DNA of 64,000 nt. Origin: an uncultured Prevotellaceae bacterium. Its GTDB lineage: Bacteria > Bacteroidota > Bacteroidia > Bacteroidales > Bacteroidaceae. Below are positions 57,986 to 64,000 of the stretch, in pieces. The notes beneath the pieces are model-generated. The model ran no database searches. It had not been told where the DNA came from and saw only the letters and a list, made by a program, of their open reading frames with translations. The position numbers and the translations under genes were made by a program. Within the stretch, counting starts at the first letter, position 1. The number at the start of each line of letters is the position of its first letter. The DNA lies in assembly GCA_900318685.1 (NCBI GenBank), contig ONLL01000005.1, forward strand, positions 1-64,000, read 5' to 3'.

Positions 57986-60691
57986 ATGGAAATTGCAAGC
58001 AAGTACGACCCTAGTGAGGTCGAAGGTAAATGGTATCAATATTGGCTGGATAACAAACTTTTCAGCTCGAAGCCAGATGGGCGTGAACCTTATACAATCG
58101 TTATTCCCCCGCCCAATGTGACGGGTGTGCTACACATGGGCCACATGCTCAACAACACGATACAGGACATCCTGGTGCGTCGTGCCCGTATGGAGGGCAA
58201 GAACGCCTGCTGGGTGCCGGGCACTGACCATGCTTCTATCGCTACAGAAGCAAAAGTGGTGAAGAAGCTCGCTGCTGAGGGCATCAAGAAGCGTGACTTG
58301 ACGCGTGATGAGTTCTTGGAGCATGCTTGGGACTGGACCCACGAACATGGCGGCATCATTCTGAAACAGCTGCGTCGTCTGGGTGCCTCATGTGACTGGG
58401 ACCGCACCGCCTTCACTATGGATGAGAAACGCTCAGAGAGCGTGCTCAAGGTTTTTGTTGACCTCTATCGCAAGGGACTCATCTATCGTGGCCTGCGCAT
58501 GGTGAACTGGGATCCTAAGGCACTGACGGCTCTCTCCACTGAGGAGGTGATTTATAAGGAAGAGAAAAGCCATCTCTTCCATCTGAAGTATTATGTGCAT
58601 GACCTCGCTGTCCTCGAGAACGAGGAGGCTCTGAAGGCTGAGGGTAACATCATCCACAAGGATGCCAAGGGCTATTATGCAGTTGTTGCCACCACTCGTC
58701 CTGAGACTATCATGGGCGATACTGCCATGTGCATCAATCCCAAGGATCCGAAGAACCAGTGGCTGAAGGGCCGCAAGGTGATTGTGCCATTGGTGGGCCG
58801 TGTGATTCCCGTTATCGAGGACCGCTATGTGGACATTGAGTTTGGAACGGGCTGTCTGAAGGTGACACCTGCCCACGACACCAACGACTATATGCTGGGT
58901 AAGACCCACAATCTGGAGACCATTGACATCTTCAACGCAGATGCCACCATCAGCGAGCAGTCTCCCCTCTATGTTGGCATGGACCGTATGGACTGTCGTA
59001 AGCAGATTGCCAAGGACTTGCAGGAAGCCGGACTGATGGAGAAGATAGAGGACTATACGAACAAGGTGGGTTACTCTGAGCGTAATCCCGACACAGCTAT
59101 CGAACCTCGTCTCTCACTGCAGTGGTTCCTCCGCATGCAGCATTTTGCCGACATCGCTCTGCCTCCAGTGCTCAGCGGCGAGATGAAGTTCTATCCACAA
59201 AAGTATGTGAACACCTACAAGAACTGGTTGGAGAACATTCAGGACTGGTGCATCAGCCGACAGCTCTGGTGGGGCCACCGCATACCTGCCTATTATTATA
59301 ACGACAACGACGACTTTGTGGTTGCCGAAACACGGGAAGAGGCATTGAGACTGGCTCAGGAGAAAGATCCGAACGTGAAGGATAGTGACCTGCGTCAGGA
59401 TGAGGATGCTCTCGACACATGGTTCTCGTCATGGCTCTGGCCCATCTCGCTCTTTGACGGTATCAATAATCCCGGCAACGAAGAGATCAGCTATTACTAT
59501 CCCACCTCCGACCTGGTGACGGCACCCGATATCATTTTCTTCTGGGTGGCTCGCATGATTATGGCCGGTGAAGAGTATATGGGCAAGTTCCCCTTCAAAA
59601 ACGTCTACTTCACTGGCATTGTCCGTGACAAGCTGGGACGTAAGATGTCGAAGTCGCTGGGTAACAGTCCAGACCCCATTGAGCTGATTGAGAAGTTTGG
59701 CGCTGACGGTGTGCGTATGGGTATGATGCTCTCTGCTCCTGCCGGCAACGACATCCTCTTCGACGAGGCTCTCTGCGAACAGGGACGTAACTTCAACAAC
59801 AAGATTTGGAATGCCTTCCGTCTTGTAAAGGGCTGGCAGGTGAGCAACGATATCGAGCAGACAGGTGCAGAGCAGTTGGCTATGAAATGGTTTGAAGCCA
59901 AGTTGAAAGCCGCTGCAGCAGAGCTTGACGATATGTTCTCGAAATACCGCATATCAGATGCATTGATGGTGGTATACAAACTGTTCTGGGATGAGTTCTC
60001 AGGCTGGTATCTCGAAATGGTGAAGCCCGCCTATGTCGATGGACAGCAACAGCCCATCAATGTCAAGACCTACGAGGCTACGCTCGACTTTTTCGATAAG
60101 CTGCTCAAGATGCTTCATCCTTTTATGCCTTTCATTACTGAAGAGCTATGGCAGGCACTTTATGAACGTAAGGCTGGCGAGAGCATCATGCGTCAGGAAC
60201 TGAAACTCAGTGCTCCGACGGAGGACGAGAACATTTTGCTCGGTAATGTGGAAACCATCAAACAAGTGGTAAGTGGAGTGCGCGCTGTGCGTGCTCAGAA
60301 GAATATTGCCAACAAAGAGAAGTTGACGCTGCAGGTGGTCAATTCGCAGTTGCTTGGTCAATATGACGATGCCGTTGTGAAGATGGCCAATCTGGACAAA
60401 ATAGTCTCAGTCTGTGAGAAAGACAGTACTGCTAGCGCCTTTATGGTAGGCATGACGGAATATGCCGTGCCCCTTGGATCGCTCATCGATGTCGATGCCG
60501 AGATTGCTAAGATGGAAGCTCAGTTGAATCATCTCGAGGGCTTCCTGCAGGGTGTGCTGAAGAAACTATCCAACGAGCGCTTCGTGCAGAATGCTCCTGA
60601 GGCTGTCGTGGCTATGGAACGCAAGAAGCAGAGCGATGCTGAGGAAAAGATTGCTGCCCTTAAGGAGTCGATCGCAGCATTGAAGAAGTAA
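57986..60691 (+). CDS. valS: Valyl-tRNA synthetase
   Basis: ValS charges tRNA-Val. The 901-residue protein shows the class I signatures HMGH ([10 protein letters not shown], about 49-52) and KMSKS ([10 protein letters not shown]), the CP1 editing domain between them (around [13 protein letters not shown]), the [16 protein letters not shown] segment, an anticodon-binding helical domain (about 610-800) and the C-terminal coiled coil typical of ValS (last 65 residues). It has its own promoter. Confidence 0.97.
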   Translation: MEIASKYDPSEVEGKWYQYWLDNKLFSSKPDGREPYTIVIPPPNVTGVLHMGHMLNNTIQDILVRRARMEGKNACWVPGTDHASIATEAKVVKKLAAEGIKKRDLTRDEFLEHAWDWTHEHGGIILKQLRRLGASCDWDRTAFTMDEKRSESVLKVFVDLYRKGLIYRGLRMVNWDPKALTALSTEEVIYKEEKSHLFHLKYYVHDLAVLENEEALKAEGNIIHKDAKGYYAVVATTRPETIMGDTAMCINPKDPKNQWLKGRKVIVPLVGRVIPVIEDRYVDIEFGTGCLKVTPAHDTNDYMLGKTHNLETIDIFNADATISEQSPLYVGMDRMDCRKQIAKDLQEAGLMEKIEDYTNKVGYSERNPDTAIEPRLSLQWFLRMQHFADIALPPVLSGEMKFYPQKYVNTYKNWLENIQDWCISRQLWWGHRIPAYYYNDNDDFVVAETREEALRLAQEKDPNVKDSDLRQDEDALDTWFSSWLWPISLFDGINNPGNEEISYYYPTSDLVTAPDIIFFWVARMIMAGEEYMGKFPFKNVYFTGIVRDKLGRKMSKSLGNSPDPIELIEKFGADGVRMGMMLSAPAGNDILFDEALCEQGRNFNNKIWNAFRLVKGWQVSNDIEQTGAEQLAMKWFEAKLKAAAAELDDMFSKYRISDALMVVYKLFWDEFSGWYLEMVKPAYVDGQQQPINVKTYEATLDFFDKLLKMLHPFMPFITEELWQALYERKAGESIMRQELKLSAPTEDENILLGNVETIKQVVSGVRAVRAQKNIANKEKLTLQVVNSQLLGQYDDAVVKMANLDKIVSVCEKDSTASAFMVGMTEYAVPLGSLIDVDAEIAKMEAQLNHLEGFLQGVLKKLSNERFVQNAPEAVVAMERKKQSDAEEKIAALKESIAALKK

Positions 60692-60732
60692 TAGTCCGTT
60701 GAAGTAAGCAAAACGCAAACGATAAAGATACA

Positions 60733-62418
60733 ATGGAATCCTTTCAGTGGCTGATCAACCTCTTTACTAATTCTGAGTCAGTGGCTCATATCGCCCTGCT
60801 CTATGCCATTGTCATTGCCGTTGGCGTGTATCTTGGCAAGATCAAGGTCTGTGGCATCTCGCTTGGTGTCACGTTCGTGCTCTTTGCAGGTATCGTGGCG
60901 GGTCACTTTGGCTTCACTGCACCAGTCGACATTTTGACGTTCATCCAGGACTTCGGACTGATTCTCTTCGTCTTTATGATAGGCTTGCAGGTGGGACCAG
61001 GATTCTTCGAGAGCTTTGGTACGGTAGGCATCAAACTCAACGGATTGGCCACTGCTGCCATTGCATTGAACATCTTGGTGATGTTTGGGTGCTATTTCGT
61101 CTTCTTCGACACCAGCGACAAAGCTGCGCTCCCCATGATGGTGGGAACACTTTATGGAGCCGTGACCAATACTCCTGGTCTTGGTGCTGCCAACGAAGCA
61201 CTGGTATCGGTCTATGGTGATGAAGCCCCGCAGATAGCCTCTGCCTATGCCTGTGCATATCCCTTGGGTGTACTGGGTATCATCGGAGCCATTATTCTGA
61301 TACGTTATCTTTGCAAAGTGCGACTTGAGAAGGAGGAAGAAGCCCTTTCGGCACAGGAGGAGGCCAAGGCCACACAGAAACCCCATAAGATGCATCTGGA
61401 GGTGACCAACCAGTATCTGGAAGGCCGTACGCTGTTGCAGGTACACGACTTTCTCAATCGTGACTTTGTGTGTTCACGCATCTTGCATGATGGACATGTC
61501 AGCATCCCCAATCGAAATACCATCTTCCACATTGGCGACCAGCTGAGCATCGTCACTACAGAGGCTGACTGGGAGGCCATTGTGGCATTCATTGGCCCTG
61601 TCATCGAGGTCGACTGGCAGCAGCAAGATCAGCCGATGGTGTCGAAGCGTGTCGTTGTCACCAATCCCAGCATCAATGGAAAATCCTTTGGACAGATGCA
61701 CTTCTCCAGTGTCTATGGCGTTAATGTCACTCGTGTCACACGTCATGGCATGGAGCTCTTCGCATCTCCTTCGCTGCCCTTGCAGGTAGGCGACCGTATT
61801 ATGGTAGTAGGTCCAGAGGATGCCGTCGACCGCGTGGCTAGTAAGATGGGCAATAGTGTTAAACGTCTGGATGCCCCCAATATCGCCACAATCTTCGTGG
61901 GTATCTTCCTGGGCATCATCTTTGGCTCGCTGCCCTTCATACCTGGCATGCCGCTGATGAAGCTGGGCATAGCTGGCGGTCCGCTGATTATCGCCATCCT
62001 CATCGGACGATATGGCTATAAGATCAAGCTCGTCACCTATACCACCACTTCTGCAAACATGATGTTGCGCGAGATCGGACTGGTGCTCTTCCTTGCTTCC
62101 GTGGGTATCAAGGCTGGGGCAGGATTCTTTGAGACGGTGATGCAGGGTGATGGACTGCTTTATGTGCTGACGGGATTCCTCATTACTATAATACCTATTT
62201 TAATAATAGGCCCCATTGCCCGCATGAGGTTCAAGTTCAACTACTTCACCATTGCCGGCATGATATCGGGCACATACACCGATCCGCCCGCACTTGCTTA
62301 CTCCAATTCCATCTGTTCGAAGGAGGCACCTGCCATAGGCTATTCCACGGTCTATCCGCTGTCGATGTTCTTGCGCATCCTGACCGCACAACTCATCGTG
62401 CTTTTCTTCTGTCAATAG
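60733..62418 (+). CDS. AspT/YidE/YbjL-type transporter with RCK_C domains
   Basis: The 561-residue membrane protein has two halves, each with about five helices carrying the duplicated AspT domain (first half [22 protein letters not shown], with a [20 protein letters not shown] motif; second half [11 protein letters not shown] and [15 protein letters not shown]). Between them lie two RCK_C/TrkA_C domains (about 225-380). Relatives exchange aspartate and alanine or other carboxylates. It is 41 bp after valS and 36 bp before the decarboxylase gamma-like gene, so a link with decarboxylation of organic acids is possible. Confidence 0.88.
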   Translation: MESFQWLINLFTNSESVAHIALLYAIVIAVGVYLGKIKVCGISLGVTFVLFAGIVAGHFGFTAPVDILTFIQDFGLILFVFMIGLQVGPGFFESFGTVGIKLNGLATAAIALNILVMFGCYFVFFDTSDKAALPMMVGTLYGAVTNTPGLGAANEALVSVYGDEAPQIASAYACAYPLGVLGIIGAIILIRYLCKVRLEKEEEALSAQEEAKATQKPHKMHLEVTNQYLEGRTLLQVHDFLNRDFVCSRILHDGHVSIPNRNTIFHIGDQLSIVTTEADWEAIVAFIGPVIEVDWQQQDQPMVSKRVVVTNPSINGKSFGQMHFSSVYGVNVTRVTRHGMELFASPSLPLQVGDRIMVVGPEDAVDRVASKMGNSVKRLDAPNIATIFVGIFLGIIFGSLPFIPGMPLMKLGIAGGPLIIAILIGRYGYKIKLVTYTTTSANMMLREIGLVLFLASVGIKAGAGFFETVMQGDGLLYVLTGFLITIIPILIIGPIARMRFKFNYFTIAGMISGTYTDPPALAYSNSICSKEAPAIGYSTVYPLSMFLRILTAQLIVLFFCQ

Positions 62419-62454
62419 AAACATAGAGAACAATAATAATACACAAAATTCAAC

Positions 62455-63480
62455 ATGAACAACTTAAAACTACTGCTAGGAGCACTTGTACTGACAGCCT
62501 CGCAGACGGTACTGGGCCAGGGAGCCAAGAACATCGTCATTAGTGAGGTGCTCACCAACAATGCATCTAGCATCGTGGATGAGTTCGGGCAGCGCGAAGC
62601 CTGGATTGAGTTGGAGAACACGTCGTACTCTACTTATAATGTGCGCGGCATGTTCCTTACTACCGACCGGTCAGTGCTACAGCCAATGAGTGCCCCAGAA
62701 CGCATCAAACGCATGAGCATCATTCCCAGTGGCGAAGAGCGCACCAGCATTGGTGCACGCCAGCATTTGGTGCTCTTTGGTAATTCCAATCCAGCACAAG
62801 GCAAGTTGCATCTGGCTTTGCAGATTCCTGACTCTGCCTCCGTATGGGTGGCTCTCTACAATGGTAATGGCGTAGAGCTCATCGACTCTGTCACAGTGCC
62901 CACGTTGCAGGCTGACTGCTCCTATGCTCGTGTCGATGGCAATTGGGCTGTGAAGAGTGCCCAGCAGGTGACGCCGGGCATCGAGAATGCTGCCAGTGAG
63001 GCACAGAAAAAGACAGGTGTCGACAAGTTCAAGGAGCAGGATCCTTATGGCTTCGCTATGGCTATCATGGCTATGGGCGTTGTATTTCTCTGCTTGGCAC
63101 TGCTGTGGTTGTTCTTCACCCTCTTCGGCATGCTGATGCGTCATCTCGACACTGCTAAGAAAGTGGCTAATACTCAGCCCATCAAGCCTATCACGAAGAC
63201 TGTGGAGAAGACTGCCGAGATGGCTCACAAGACAGGTAACATCCTTCAGGAAGGCTTCGACAAAAAAGGCATCGATATGGAGGTATACATGGCCGTCATC
63301 GGTCTTGCCTTGCGTCAGTATGAAGACGATGTACATGATGTGGAGAGTGGTGTTATCACCATCAGGTCGAAGGACACTGACTGGGACGATGAATATAGCC
63401 AGATGACACACTGGCACGACCCGTTCCGTCCTTCCGATCACAACGCTCCTACCATCCCCACAGCTCCAGAGCTGCATTAA
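62455..63480 (+). CDS. OadG-like subunit with lamin-tail domain
   Basis: The 341-residue protein has a signal peptide (cut near LGQGA), an extracytoplasmic lamin-tail-like domain (about 25-165: IVISEVLTNNASSIVDEFGQ, WIELENTS), then one membrane helix with a sodium-pump decarboxylase gamma signature (about 196-222: GFAMAIMAMGVVFLCLALLWL), and a cytoplasmic tail. Standard OadG proteins are near 80-100 residues, so the large outer domain is an added part. It lies 37 bp before the biotin-carrier gene. The subunit anchors oxaloacetate- or methylmalonyl-CoA-decarboxylase complexes that pump sodium. Confidence 0.82.
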   Translation: MNNLKLLLGALVLTASQTVLGQGAKNIVISEVLTNNASSIVDEFGQREAWIELENTSYSTYNVRGMFLTTDRSVLQPMSAPERIKRMSIIPSGEERTSIGARQHLVLFGNSNPAQGKLHLALQIPDSASVWVALYNGNGVELIDSVTVPTLQADCSYARVDGNWAVKSAQQVTPGIENAASEAQKKTGVDKFKEQDPYGFAMAIMAMGVVFLCLALLWLFFTLFGMLMRHLDTAKKVANTQPIKPITKTVEKTAEMAHKTGNILQEGFDKKGIDMEVYMAVIGLALRQYEDDVHDVESGVITIRSKDTDWDDEYSQMTHWHDPFRPSDHNAPTIPTAPELH

Positions 63481-63517
63481 GTTCAAAGTTTTTAGTTCAA
63501 AGTTCATAGTTAAAGAG

Positions 63518-63988
63518 ATGAAAAAGTACGAATATAAAGTGAATGGCGTAGACTACGAAGTAGAAATCGCCGCCGTAGAAGGCAAGATTGCCAAGGTCAA
63601 CGTCAATGGAATCCCGTTTGAAGTGGAGATGCAGAAACCCATCAATGCTGCCAAGCATCCTGCCTTGGCAGCCACTTCGCGTGCACAGTCGCCTGTGACT
63701 CCTGCCCAACCGGCAGCTCCCGCTCCTGTTGCCGCACCTGTCGCAGCCGCAACCCCTGCTGCTCCCGTTGGTGAAGGCAGGGCACTGAAGGCTCCGCTGC
63801 CTGGCACTATCACAGAAATCAAGGTGCAGGTAGGTCAGCAGGTCACTGCCGGTCAGACCGTGATTGTGCTCGAAGCCATGAAGATGGCTAACAACATTGA
63901 GGCTGAGTATGCCGGACAGGTCACCTCGATTGTTGTCAAGCAGGGAGAAACCGTCATGGAGGGTGCCGTATTGCTGACCATCGCATAA
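63518..63988 (+). CDS. Biotin carboxyl carrier protein of a decarboxylase
   Basis: The 156-residue protein has a short N-terminal beta part (KYEYKVNGVDYEVEIAAVEG), an Ala/Pro-rich flexible linker (about 65-88) and a biotinyl domain with the target lysine in EAMKM (about residue 120-124). It carries carboxyl groups between the transferase and the sodium-pumping membrane subunit. It follows the OadG-like gene; the membrane beta subunit probably lies just beyond the window. It resembles MmdC-type carriers of methylmalonyl-CoA decarboxylase, but OadA-type use cannot be excluded. Confidence 0.9.
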   Translation: MKKYEYKVNGVDYEVEIAAVEGKIAKVNVNGIPFEVEMQKPINAAKHPALAATSRAQSPVTPAQPAAPAPVAAPVAAATPAAPVGEGRALKAPLPGTITEIKVQVGQQVTAGQTVIVLEAMKMANNIEAEYAGQVTSIVVKQGETVMEGAVLLTIA

Positions 63989-64000
63989 ATCTCAAGTCTA

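Overview
The window looks like chromosomal DNA from a GC-rich, plant-fibre-degrading member of the Bacteroidales, most likely Prevotellaceae. The evidence is: Bacteroidetes-type promoters (TTTG, about 19-20 bp, TAnnTTTG) before several genes; a type IX secretion C-terminal domain; DUF4492 ahead of cydAB; OMP_b-brl_3 outer-membrane proteins; an HU-like/smalltalk gene pair; and a GH10-CE1 fusion of the kind described from rumen Prevotella. I saw no tRNA, rRNA, CRISPR array, integrase or recognisable transposase.

Layout. 0.1-3.6 kb: an accessory module (small protein, primase-helicase-like protein with palindromic repeats and a minisatellite inside its reading frame, P5-type lysozyme-like protein), with identical 36-bp palindromic repeats near both sides. 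3.6-12.5 kb: a leftward run of an outer-membrane barrel protein, two ABC-2 permeases, HlyD, TolC and a membrane-anchored coiled-coil protein. 12.6-15.7 kb: DUF4492-cydA-cydB. 15.8-20.5 kb: dxs-trkA-trkH. 20.6-31.7 kb: a rightward xylan-degradation cluster (GH10-CE1, GH5-GH43, CE15 glucuronoyl esterase, M6 protease with dockerin-like end, lipoprotein). 32.0-39.0 kb: leftward polysaccharide lyase-like/GH88 fusion, GH2 and a DPP IV-type peptidase. 39.1-45.2 kb: an inserted element described below. 45.3-51.8 kb: GH3 beta-xylosidase-like enzyme, CE6-CE1 esterase, outer-membrane barrel protein. 51.9-56.2 kb: membrane-bound winged-helix regulator, apgM-like homoserine kinase candidate, thrA. 56.3-64 kb: FAD protein, valS, AspT-type transporter and the start of a biotin-dependent decarboxylase sodium-pump operon (OadG-like, biotin carrier).

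Most interesting region. 39.10-45.17 kb separates the divergent promoters of the DPP IV-type peptidase and the GH3 gene. It is bounded by inverted copies of a hairpin followed by CTTAA and tandem 8-mers (consensus AGTACGCG). The same 8-mer arrays occur twice more in the middle, facing each other across an AT-rich hairpin, so the element reads as two cassettes. Cassette A carries smalltalk, an HU-like protein, two unknown proteins and a T7-lysozyme-type amidase. Cassette B carries a small protein, a primase-helicase-like protein and a coupled 44-codon ORF. The left-edge module has the same logic (small protein, primase-helicase, lytic enzyme). Primase-helicase, HU-like protein, iteron-like arrays and a cell-wall hydrolase together suggest an undescribed replicative or mobile system; function and mobility are inference.

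Xylan logic. GH10, GH5-GH43 and GH3 would cut backbone and side chains, CE1, CE6 and CE15 would remove feruloyl, acetyl and glucuronoyl ester links, and GH88 would act on unsaturated uronides. No SusC/SusD pair or hybrid two-component regulator is in the window.
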